Source of the DNA: Roseomonas sp.
GTDB lineage: Bacteria; Pseudomonadota; Alphaproteobacteria; Acetobacterales; Acetobacteraceae
Direction: 5' to 3'
Assembly (NCBI GenBank): GCA_020249285.1
Contig: JADCFX010000017.1
Span: forward strand, 1 to 64,000
DNA length: 64,000 bases
The notes under the pieces are model-generated. The model ran no database searches. It was not told where the DNA came from and saw only the letters and a program-made list of their open reading frames with translations. This document shows positions 53,432 through 61,395 of this stretch, in pieces. The position numbers were made by a program, and so were the translations under genes. The first letter of the stretch is position 1, and each line of letters starts with the position of its first letter.

Positions 53432-54189
53432 TGAAACGTCTTGAAGGAAAAACCGCCTGGGTGACCGGGGCGGGCAGTGGCATTGGCCGTGCGATTGCCA
53501 TCAGCTTTGCCGCTGAAGGGGCGAAGGTTGCGCTGACCGGGCGGCGCGTTGAACCGCTGGAAGAAACCGCGAAGATGATCGGCGGCGGAGCGGTGATTGT
53601 GCCGGCGGATTTGACTGATGAAAAGCAAGTCGCCGCCGCCTTGGCTAAGGTGGAAAGCTCCATCGGCGGGCCGGATATTCTGGTGAATAATGCCGGCGTC
53701 AATCTGCCCAAGCGCTATCTGCACCAGCTAACGCCTGAGGCCATTCGCAGCCTGGTGGATGGCAATCTGACCGCACCCTTCTTCACCTCGGTCGCGGTGC
53801 TGCCGGGGATGAGGAAGCGCGGCGGCGGGCATATCATCCAAATCGCCTCCATGGCAGGGAAGAATATCTCCTTCCTATCTGGGCCTGGTTATACGGCGGC
53901 GAAGCATGGGTTTGTGGCGCTGTCGCAAAGCATCAATCAGGAAAACGGCATCCACAACATTCGTTCCTGCTGCATCTGCCCGGGCGAGGTCGCCACCGAT
54001 ATCCTGAAGAACCGGCCGGAACCCGTGCCGCAGGAAGATATTGAACGGTTGTTGCAGCCGGAAGATCTGGCGGCCATGGCGCTATTTGTCGCCACCATGC
54101 CGGCGCGGGCGAACATCACCGAAATGCTGGTGACGCCCACCTATATGCGCCTGCTGGCGCCGCAGGCCAAGAAAGTCGCCGCCATGTAA
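53431..54189 (+). CDS. SDR family NAD(P) oxidoreductase
   Basis: A 252-residue short-chain dehydrogenase. TGAGSGIGRAIAISFA binds the cofactor, then VNNAGVN, a SMAGKN segment with the catalytic serine and YTAAK as the catalytic Tyr-Lys. Transcriptionally coupled to a sugar/polyol importer (start overlaps the ATPase stop), so it most likely oxidises or reduces the imported polyol or its product. Exact substrate unknown. Confidence 0.87.
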
Positions 54190-54247
54190 TCGCGCCGCGT
54201 CGGCCTTTGCTGTCGGCGCGCCTTTCCTTTCTTCTGGAGTTCCTTTC

Positions 54248-55336
54248 ATGGGCAGCACCCCTCCCGTCATGGTCAATGCCGAGGCGCTTGATGCGCTGGT
54301 CGCCAATGTGTTTCAGGCCGCCGGCTGTGATGGCGCGGAATCCAAGCGCATCAGCAGCCATTTGGTGGATGCGAATCTGGCCGGGCATGACAGCCATGGC
54401 GTGGTACGCGTGCCGCGTTACGTGGAATGGCTGGAAGCCGGCTATGTGCTGAAGGGCCAAACTGCCGATGTGGTGACCGATGGCGGCGCCTTCGCCGTGA
54501 TTGATGGCAAATGGGGTTTTGGCCAGACTGTGGCGCCGCAAGCTGTGGATTTCGGCATCAAGCGCGCGGTGGAAAATGGCGTTTGCATCACGGCTCTCCG
54601 CAATGCGGGGCATATCGGCCGCGTTGGTGCTTATGCCGAACAGGCGATGGAACAGGGGCTGATTTCGATCCATTTCGTCAATGTGGCGGGGTCGATCCTG
54701 GTGGCGCCTTTTGGCGGTGTGGAGCGGCGCTTTTCGACCAATCCGGTCTCCATCGGCGTGCCTCTACCGGGCCGGCCTATTCTGCTGGATTTCGCGACAT
54801 CGCTTGTTGCGGAAGGCAAGGTGCTGGTCGCCTCATCCGGCGGTAAAGCGTTGCCGGAAGGCGCTTTGATCGAAGCGGATGGCAGGCTTTCGACCGATCC
54901 ACATACGCTTTACGGCCCTTATGACACGCTGGGTCCGCGCGATGTTTCGAAAGGCACGGGTGCCATTCGCGCCTTTGGCGAACATAAGGGTTCGGGCCTG
55001 GCCTTCATGTGCGAAATGCTTGCTGGCTGCCTAACCGCGGGCGGCACCAGCGGCCCGGTTTCTGAGCGCTCGCGCATCGCGAACGGCATGCTCTCCATTT
55101 TCATCTCACCCAAGCATTTCGGCACCCAGGCAGAATTCGAGCGCATGGGGCTGATTTATGCGGATTGGGTTACGCAAACCCGCCCTGCTGACCCTGCCGC
55201 GCCGGTATTGCTGCCGGGTGAACCGGAAGCGACCCGCCGCGCGGAGAGGCTCGCCGATGGCGTGCCGCTGCCGCAGGATACCTGGGCGAATATCATCGGC
55301 ACCGCGAAGCGGCTTGGGGTGAATAGCGCGATCTGA
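54248..55336 (+). CDS. Ldh2-family (malate/L-lactate/ureidoglycolate type) dehydrogenase
   Basis: A 362-residue NAD(P)-dependent dehydrogenase of the Ldh2 (Ldh_2) family, which has a fold unlike Rossmann-type lactate dehydrogenases. Markers are the N-terminal GHDSHGVVRVPRYVEWLEAG, HIGRVGAYAEQA and LLDFATSLVAEGKV followed by GEHKGSGLAFMCEMLAG. It would oxidise a 2-hydroxy acid or imino/sugar acid. Last gene of the six-gene operon after a 58-base gap with its own TTCTGGAG-type ribosome binding site. Confidence 0.88.
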   Translation: MGSTPPVMVNAEALDALVANVFQAAGCDGAESKRISSHLVDANLAGHDSHGVVRVPRYVEWLEAGYVLKGQTADVVTDGGAFAVIDGKWGFGQTVAPQAVDFGIKRAVENGVCITALRNAGHIGRVGAYAEQAMEQGLISIHFVNVAGSILVAPFGGVERRFSTNPVSIGVPLPGRPILLDFATSLVAEGKVLVASSGGKALPEGALIEADGRLSTDPHTLYGPYDTLGPRDVSKGTGAIRAFGEHKGSGLAFMCEMLAGCLTAGGTSGPVSERSRIANGMLSIFISPKHFGTQAEFERMGLIYADWVTQTRPADPAAPVLLPGEPEATRRAERLADGVPLPQDTWANIIGTAKRLGVNSAI

Positions 55337-55354
55337 ACGGGGGCGCGCCCTGCT

Positions 55355-57169
55355 TCAGGTGCCCGCTTCCCCAATGATGCGCAGAATATCAGCGCCATAG
55401 CGTTCCACGCGCGAACGGCCCATCCCCGGCACTTCCAGCAATTCCTCCGTGGTTGCTGGCCGCCGCGCGGCAAGGCCCGCCAAGGTGCGATCATCCGCCA
55501 CCACATAGGCCGGCACAGCTTGCGCCTGGGCAATGCCGCGGCGCCAGGCGCGCAGCGCCTCAAACACCGGGTCATCGGAACCAATGCCCGCCACATCCGG
55601 CCCCTTGCGCGCCGGGGCCGCTTTCTTGCCGGTCTGCACCACATCTTCGCGTAGCATCACAACATCCTCACCGCGCAGAATGGGGCGCGCGGCTTCGGTG
55701 GCCACAAGTTCTCCGTGGTTTTCGACGGCCACATCCAAAGCACCGCGGCCCACCAATTGCCGCGCAACACCACGCCAGGCGGTATCGGGCAGATCCTTCC
55801 CCACGCCAAAAGTCGGCAGCTTGTCATGGGAAAACTGCGCCACCTTATCCGTCAATCGTCCCCGCAAAACATCCACAACATGCATCACGCCAAAGCGCTG
55901 GCCAGTGCGCAGCACAGCGGAAATCATCTTCTGCGCGGCGATCGTGCCATCGAAAAGCCGAGGCGGGCGCAGGCAAATATCGCAATGCCCGCAGGCTTCG
56001 CGTTCAGGTTCTTCCCCAAAGCAGCGGAGCAGCAGCGCACGACGACACGTGGCCGCCTCCGCAATGCCGACCATGGCTTCAAGTCGCGTGCGTTCCACAC
56101 GCTTTTGTTCGTCATTCGCTGGGCTTTCGGCGATGCGATGGCGGGCCAGCGCAATATCCCCAGCGCCATAAAGCAATAAGGCGCGCGCCGGCAGCCCATC
56201 TCGCCCCGCGCGACCGATTTCCTGATACCAGCTTTCAGGTGAACGCGGCAGATCAAGATGCGCCACCCAGCGCAGATCAGGCCGATCTATGCCCATGCCG
56301 AAGGCGATGGTCGCGGTCATCACCATCTCCTCACCGCGCGAAAAGCGCCGATGCGCTTCACGCTTCGCACTGGCTTCCATGCCGGCGTGAAAGGAAATGG
56401 CTTCAGTGCCATCATCACGCAGCCAGGCGGCGGTGCTTTCGGTCTTCGCACGGCTGCCGCAATAGATAATGCCGGTGCCGCCGGCCTCGCGAATCAAGGC
56501 GCGGATTTGGCCGCGTTCATTCTCCCGCGGCGCGGCCTCAATCAGGATATTAGGCCGGTCGAAGGAAGCGCGAAACACCGGCGCTTCCTGCAAGCCCAAT
56601 TGCAGGCGGATATCTTCCACCGTGCGCGGATCGGCCGTTGCGGTGAGCGCCACGCGCGGCACATGCGGAAAGCGCGCGCCCAATACGCCAAGGCCGCGGT
56701 ATTCGGGCCGGAAATGATGGCCCCATTGGCTGACGCAATGCGCCTCATCCACCGCGAAAAGCGCGATATCCAAGCCTTCAAGCCGCGCCTGCATCGTCTC
56801 AAGTGTTAAGCGCTCTGGCGAGACATAAAGCAGCTTCAGCGTGCCATTGTGCAAATCGCGCAGCACGCCGCGCGCTTCATCCGGCGGCAGTTCCGAATGC
56901 AGCGCGCTTGCGGCGACACCCTGTTGGCGGAGCGCCGCAACCTGGTCTTCCATCAACGCAATCAGCGGAGAGACAACAATCCCAATCCCAGGGCGACAAA
57001 GTGCGGGCACCTGGAAACACAGGCTTTTGCCGCCGCCGGTCGGCATCAGCACCAGCCCTGAGCCACCAGCCGCGACATGGCGGATCACTTCTTCCTGCCG
57101 GCCACGAAAGGCGCCATAGCCGAAGACGCGACGCAAGGTCTCGCGCGGGGCGTCATGCATGGCGTTCAT
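55355..57169 (-). CDS. recQ: ATP-dependent DNA helicase RecQ
   Basis: A 604-residue 3'-5' helicase. Walker A is [15 protein letters not shown], the DEAH box is in [20 protein letters not shown], motif VI lies in [16 protein letters not shown], the RQC zinc-binding cysteines are in [13 protein letters not shown] and CGHCDIC, and an HRDC domain (residues about 525-600) ends the protein. It is complete. Convergent with the Ldh2 gene, 18 bases apart. Confidence 0.95.
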   Translation of the reverse strand: MNAMHDAPRETLRRVFGYGAFRGRQEEVIRHVAAGGSGLVLMPTGGGKSLCFQVPALCRPGIGIVVSPLIALMEDQVAALRQQGVAASALHSELPPDEARGVLRDLHNGTLKLLYVSPERLTLETMQARLEGLDIALFAVDEAHCVSQWGHHFRPEYRGLGVLGARFPHVPRVALTATADPRTVEDIRLQLGLQEAPVFRASFDRPNILIEAAPRENERGQIRALIREAGGTGIIYCGSRAKTESTAAWLRDDGTEAISFHAGMEASAKREAHRRFSRGEEMVMTATIAFGMGIDRPDLRWVAHLDLPRSPESWYQEIGRAGRDGLPARALLLYGAGDIALARHRIAESPANDEQKRVERTRLEAMVGIAEAATCRRALLLRCFGEEPEREACGHCDICLRPPRLFDGTIAAQKMISAVLRTGQRFGVMHVVDVLRGRLTDKVAQFSHDKLPTFGVGKDLPDTAWRGVARQLVGRGALDVAVENHGELVATEAARPILRGEDVVMLREDVVQTGKKAAPARKGPDVAGIGSDDPVFEALRAWRRGIAQAQAVPAYVVADDRTLAGLAARRPATTEELLEVPGMGRSRVERYGADILRIIGEAGT

Positions 57170-57271
57170 GCGGGCGCGGCGATCAGATGGCGGCGGCGCA
57201 TCACACAGGGGCTCCGATTCGGGACTTCCCTTAGGTCGCGCGCCCGGCGCGCCCCGTCAATTGTCAGCGCG

Positions 57272-58228
57272 TCAGCGGGAGCACGCCGCCCCACCAAGCA
57301 CGCAAAACTTGGCGCAATGCGGGTGGTTCAGCGCGACGGGGCGGGACGCTTCGGCAAGCGTGGCACCCAATTCGAATTGCCGGTCATAGGCCAAAAGTGT
57401 GCAGGCCAGCACTGCAGGACGGGCAGCGCCCTTGCGTTTCACCACCATGCGGGCGGAGGCGCACATCAGGCTATCGGGCGATTTGCCCAATATGCCCCAG
57501 CAGGCGGTGGTGATTTCCGGTACATCCGCTGCCGCATCCATTTCCGGAAACAGCATCAGCGCGACGGAATCGGTGGCATCCACCGAAATGCCATTGGCCG
57601 CGAAAAGCGCCGCGAAATCGGCGCGGAGCTTCGGTTCATTGCCGGTGCTGAAGCCGGCGCGCCCGGCGATATGCAACCGAAAGCCGTGCCCGGCCAGAAG
57701 CCGCAGCCCTTCCAGGGTGCGATCAAAGCTGCCGGCGCCGCGTTCGGCATCATGGACCCTGGGATCCGGGTGATCGAGTGAAACGCGGAGCGTCAGGTTT
57801 GCGCCGTATTTTTCCTGTAGCGCAACCAAGCCCGCCGCCTGGTTCATCATGGGCTTCATCGCATTGGTCAGCACCAGCGCGCGCAAACCACGCCGGAGTG
57901 TGTCTTCCAGCATCGCCAGGAATTCAGGGTTCATGAAGGGCTCACCGCCGGTGAAGCCCACTTCACGCAAGGGCAGGTGCGATGCCTCAGCCTCATCGAG
58001 ATAGGCCGCCACTTCGGGCGCGCTGATATAGGAAAGCGCATCATTGCGCGGGCTGCTTTCAATATAGCAATTGGCGCAGGTGATATTGCAGAGCGTGCCG
58101 GTATTGATCCACAGCGTCTCGAGCGCCGTCAGCGCCACTTGCGCGCGGGTTTCACCCTTGGCGGTGATAAGTGGGTCGCGGAATTTCAGCGGGTCAAGCG
58201 GCTTCACGCTGGCGGGGTGATGATTCAA
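57272..58228 (-). CDS. Radical SAM protein of unknown function
   Basis: A 318-residue radical SAM enzyme. CNITCANC is the 4Fe-4S/SAM motif (CX3CX2C), followed by EVGFTGGEPFMNPEF and VSLDHPDPRVHDAERG. The C-terminal 90 residues contain six further cysteines (ACWGIL, LMCAS, LACTL, HCAKFC, ACSR), suggesting one or two auxiliary iron-sulfur clusters in a SPASM-like part. Start placed at a TTG at 58228 with a strong AGGAG five bases upstream; no in-frame ATG is as well placed. No neighbour hints at a substrate peptide or metabolite. Confidence 0.75.
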   Translation of the reverse strand: MNHHPASVKPLDPLKFRDPLITAKGETRAQVALTALETLWINTGTLCNITCANCYIESSPRNDALSYISAPEVAAYLDEAEASHLPLREVGFTGGEPFMNPEFLAMLEDTLRRGLRALVLTNAMKPMMNQAAGLVALQEKYGANLTLRVSLDHPDPRVHDAERGAGSFDRTLEGLRLLAGHGFRLHIAGRAGFSTGNEPKLRADFAALFAANGISVDATDSVALMLFPEMDAAADVPEITTACWGILGKSPDSLMCASARMVVKRKGAARPAVLACTLLAYDRQFELGATLAEASRPVALNHPHCAKFCVLGGAACSR

Positions 58229-58340
58229 GGGCTCTCCTCTCCCATAGCCGGATGGCCCTTCAGCGCGGGCCTGGTCAGCTTTGCATGAGGGGACACCTAT
58301 CATGGCAAGATCATGCGCAACAGGGTGCGGCGCTGGCCGC

Positions 58341-58378
58341 AAAAAACTACCGTGATCCAGCAAGCTGGACCACGGTAG
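58341..58378 (-). terminator. Strong minus-strand terminator
   Basis: CTACCGTGGTCCAGC and GCTGGATCACGGTAG form a 15-bp stem with a single mismatch around a two-base loop (58378-58347), followed on the minus strand by TTTTTT (58346-58341). It faces the radical-SAM gene's upstream side, so it must end a separate minus-strand transcript from 58379-58540 or beyond. Confidence 0.75.
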
Positions 58379-58517
58379 AGTGCAGGACTTGGCGCCAAGT
58401 AGCAGTCGCGGCGCCGATGGGAGAGACTAAGTCGCGTAGAAAACTGGCGACAGAGATGAGTGTAGCGGCGAAAGATTGCTGTTCGGTTTCGAAGGTGGCG
58501 ATTTCCCGCGCGCCCAT
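58347..58517 (-). other. Possible small ORF or small RNA ended by the terminator
   Basis: An ATG at 58517 opens a 56-codon frame ending in the TAG at 58347, which lies inside the terminator stem. The peptide has an acidic-polar N-terminus and a hydrophobic middle (LISVASFL). No ribosome binding site is seen. A short RNA transcribed leftward from near the start of the CoA-transferase gene would explain the terminator equally well. The rest of the 309-base gap (58229-58537) shows no other gene. Confidence 0.3.
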
Positions 58518-58537
58518 TCTACGCTAACAAACGGTCC

Positions 58538-59737
58538 ATGCCCGCCCCCGCCCCCAACCTCCCCCTCACCGGCCTCAAGCTCGTGGAGCTTGGCCATTAC
58601 ATCGCCGCCCCCTTCGCCACGCGTCTGCTGGCCGATCTGGGCGCTGAGGTGATCAAGGTCGAACCCCCTGGTGGGGACCCGGTGCGGGGGTGGGGCAGCA
58701 ATATCAATGGCAATGCCGTTTGGTTCAGTGTGCATGGGCGCAATAAGCTCAGCATCACGCTTGATCTGAAAAAGCCGGAGGATCGCGCGAAGCTGATCGC
58801 GCTGCTCCGCCGCGCTGATGGGCTGATCGAGAATTTCCGCGCGGGCTATCTGGAACGCGTGGGGCTGGGCCCGGATGTGCTGCATCAGGAAAACCCGCGC
58901 CTCGTGATCGGGCGGATTTCCGGCTATGGGCAGGATGGTCCCTATAAGGACAAGCCCGCTTTTGGCGCGATTGGCGAAGCGATGGGCGGCCTTCGGCACC
59001 TTACGGGCCATCCCGGCGAACAGGGGCTGCCGCCACCGCGCTGCGGGGTTTCCATCAGCGATGATCTGGCCGGGATTTACTGCGCGCTGGCTGTGGTTTC
59101 CGCATGTTGGGCGGTGAAGGGCGACCCCAATGCCAAGGGCCGCGTGGTGGATGTGGATTTGGTGAGCAGCGTGTTTTCGCTCATGGAAGGGATGCTGCCG
59201 GAATATGGGCTTTTCGGCTGGGTGCGTCAGCCGCAGGGTGCTGCCATCAAGACCGCCGCGCCGACCAATACCTACCCCTGCGCCGATGGCAAATGGCTGT
59301 GCGTTGCCGGCAATTCGGATTTGATCTTCCGCCGCCTGATGGCTGCGATTGGCCGGCCCGAATTGGCGGACGCACCGCGCTTCGCCACCAATGGGCTGCG
59401 CTGCGACAATGTGGCTGAGCTTGACGCCGCCATCGCCGCCTGGACGCGCACCAAGCCGGCTGCCGAGGCCGAGGCCATTTTGGAAGCGGCCGAGGTCCCG
59501 TGTTCGCGACTTTACGACATGGCCGATTGCGCCAATGATCCGCATTTCAGGGAACGCGGCTGGGTGATGGAAGTGGCGGACCCTCTATTGGGCCAGGTGC
59601 TGCACCCGGCTGCCCCCTTCCGCTTTGATGGTGTGGCGCCGCAGGATGTGGTGCGCTGGCCAGGCCCGGCCGCGGGGGCGCATAATGATCATGTGTTCAA
59701 GGAACTTCTGGCCGAAGCGAAGGAGAAGCAGGCATGA
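58538..59737 (+). CDS. CaiB/BaiF family (class III) CoA-transferase
   Basis: A 399-residue CoA-transferase. Family blocks are LTGLKLVELGHYIAAPFATRLLADLGAEVIKVEPP, NFRAGYLERVGLG and the GRISGYGQDGPYKDKPAF segment, with the catalytic Asp expected around KGRVVDVDLVSS. It moves CoA from an acyl-CoA to another carboxylic acid. It overlaps the HMG-CoA-lyase-like gene by 4 bases, so the two work together: one forms an acyl-CoA, the other cleaves it. Confidence 0.88.
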   Translation: MPAPAPNLPLTGLKLVELGHYIAAPFATRLLADLGAEVIKVEPPGGDPVRGWGSNINGNAVWFSVHGRNKLSITLDLKKPEDRAKLIALLRRADGLIENFRAGYLERVGLGPDVLHQENPRLVIGRISGYGQDGPYKDKPAFGAIGEAMGGLRHLTGHPGEQGLPPPRCGVSISDDLAGIYCALAVVSACWAVKGDPNAKGRVVDVDLVSSVFSLMEGMLPEYGLFGWVRQPQGAAIKTAAPTNTYPCADGKWLCVAGNSDLIFRRLMAAIGRPELADAPRFATNGLRCDNVAELDAAIAAWTRTKPAAEAEAILEAAEVPCSRLYDMADCANDPHFRERGWVMEVADPLLGQVLHPAAPFRFDGVAPQDVVRWPGPAAGAHNDHVFKELLAEAKEKQA

Positions 59738-60636
59738 CCGGCAAGGTGACCATTAGCGAAGTCGCCCCGCGTGACGGGATTCAGTCCATCACCGGCGATT
59801 TCGTGCCGACCGAGGTGAAAACCGCGCTCATTCAGGCGCTGTATGATGCGGGCCTTAGGCGGATGGAAATCGGTTCCTTCGTCTCGCCCAAGGCCATTCC
59901 ACAAATGGCGGATACGGCGGCGGTGCTGGCCTTCACGAAAACCCTGCCGGGGCTGGAGAGCACCGTGCTGGTGCCGAATCGGCGCGGGTTTGACGCGGCG
60001 ATTGCCGGCGGCGCGGAACGGCTTGGCTTTTTCATGTCGGCCACCGCAGGCCACAACAAGGCCAATCTGAACCGCACGCGGGAAGAAAGCTTTACTGAGT
60101 TGGCATCGCTGGTGCGTGATACGCCAAAGGGCACGCTGATCCGCTTCAACCTTTCCTGCGTGTTCCACTGCCCCTTTGATGGCGTCGTGGAAGATGCGGA
60201 AGCGCTGGATTGGGTGGAACGCATAGTGGCGCTGAACCCCGATATGGAAATCGCCCTGGCGGATACCACCGGCAATGCCAGCCCCGATCAGGTTCGGCGG
60301 GTTTTTGAAAAGGCGCAGGCCGCTTGGGGGCATCGCTTTGCCTTCCATGGCCATGACACTTACGGCATGGGGGTTGCGAATGTCGCGGCGGCCTATGAAG
60401 CGGGCTGCCGGGTCATTGACAGCGCCGCGGGCGGTATTGGCGGCTGCCCCTTCGCGCCCGGGGCTACGGGTAATGTGGCGACGGAAGACGTGGTTTGGAT
60501 GTTCCGCCGCATGGGGGTGGATACCGGCGTCGCTTGGAATACCCTGCTGGCGGCGGCAGATATGGCCGCCGGCATCAAGGGCGCCATCCCCGGCGGGCGG
60601 ATGCGCAGTGTTCGCGCGGCGCGGCTTGCGGCCTGA
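59734..60636 (+). CDS. Hydroxymethylglutaryl-CoA lyase-like enzyme
   Basis: A 300-residue TIM-barrel aldol lyase of the HMGL-like family. ISEVAPRDGIQS holds the catalytic Arg-Asp, CVFHCPFDGVV the strand with metal environment, HGHDTYGMGVANV the metal-binding His pair and GGIGGCPFAPGATGNVATED the signature loop with the catalytic cysteine. HMG-CoA cleavage to acetoacetate and acetyl-CoA is the default assignment; citramalyl-CoA-like substrates are alternatives. Coupled to the CoA-transferase by an ATGA overlap. Confidence 0.88.
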   Translation: MTGKVTISEVAPRDGIQSITGDFVPTEVKTALIQALYDAGLRRMEIGSFVSPKAIPQMADTAAVLAFTKTLPGLESTVLVPNRRGFDAAIAGGAERLGFFMSATAGHNKANLNRTREESFTELASLVRDTPKGTLIRFNLSCVFHCPFDGVVEDAEALDWVERIVALNPDMEIALADTTGNASPDQVRRVFEKAQAAWGHRFAFHGHDTYGMGVANVAAAYEAGCRVIDSAAGGIGGCPFAPGATGNVATEDVVWMFRRMGVDTGVAWNTLLAAADMAAGIKGAIPGGRMRSVRAARLAA

Positions 60637-60756
60637 GGCCTCACCACCGGCCGCGCGAAATCATGGCGCGGCCGGAATCCTTCCATTTTTCCGACGTATT
60701 TGCGGATGATATTCGTGCTGCCTGATGGTTTCGGTCAGGCGTGGTGGAGTTGGCGC

Positions 60757-60906
60757 ATGTCCGATAGCGAAATGGCCCGCAAATTGGCCGAGCTTGACCG
60801 GCTATTGAACGACCCGGAAACCCGCATGGATGCCGGGCGGGTTTGGGCCTTGGCGCAGGAATTGAAAGCGCCCGCCGCTGGGGCGGGAGCTTCGCGTCGT
60901 CATTGA
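60757..60906 (+). CDS. Small conserved-looking protein
   Basis: A 49-residue helical protein (MARKLAELDRLLNDPETRMDAGRVWAL in two helices split by a short loop) with a TGGAG ribosome binding site seven bases before its ATG. An in-frame frame reaches back to 60700 but the ATG at 60757 is better placed. No domain is recognised; the LNDPE pattern recalls release-factor-like helices but is too short to assign. It begins about 120 bases after the lyase stop. Confidence 0.45.
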   Translation: MSDSEMARKLAELDRLLNDPETRMDAGRVWALAQELKAPAAGAGASRRH

Positions 60907-61086
60907 TAGCCGCGCCTTCAGTATTGCAGCACGCGGGGCATATCCTTCGCAGCAGTATTCCAGCTTTTCACAACTGTGGCCTTGCATTGTGCCAATTCCG
61001 GTACTGTATCCACTTAGTCGCGCGATTCCTTGCCGTGGAGCAGCCGAAGCCCGACGCGGCCTAGCTGAAGTTTCAGGAGATGTTGC

Positions 61087-61308
61087 TTGCCGCGCCATCT
61101 GATAAAGCGTTCCTTTCGCCTGGCGGGTCACGCGACCTCGGTCGCGCTTGAGGCAGAATTCTGGGCCGAGTTGGACGCGCTTGCGCAGCAAACTGGCCAA
61201 AGCCTGGCTGCCCTGGTGGTGAGCGTAGATGAGGCCCGGGCCGCGCGGGGCTTGCCGCTGGCCAGCGCGCTGCGCCTTGCAGCCTTGACCCATGCGCGTG
61301 CGGCATAA
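61087..61308 (+). CDS. Ribbon-helix-helix domain protein
   Basis: A 73-residue protein of the RHH_4 family (PF13467 type): KRSFRLAGHATSVALEAEFWAELDALA at the start and a second helix LAALVVSVDEARAARGLPLASALRL. It starts at a TTG (61087) with CAGGAG seven bases upstream; an ATG at 61080 is in another frame. Such proteins bind DNA as dimers but their targets are unknown. About 90 bases precede the hyfB start. The 180-base gap before it has no gene. Confidence 0.75.
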   Translation: MPRHLIKRSFRLAGHATSVALEAEFWAELDALAQQTGQSLAALVVSVDEARAARGLPLASALRLAALTHARAA

Positions 61309-61395
61309 TGCTGCGACGCGCTTAGCCAGAATTTCAAACTGGGGCTGTCCGAATGGCCGCTACGGGCCTAGCCTTCCAAACATGAAACGCGGCGG

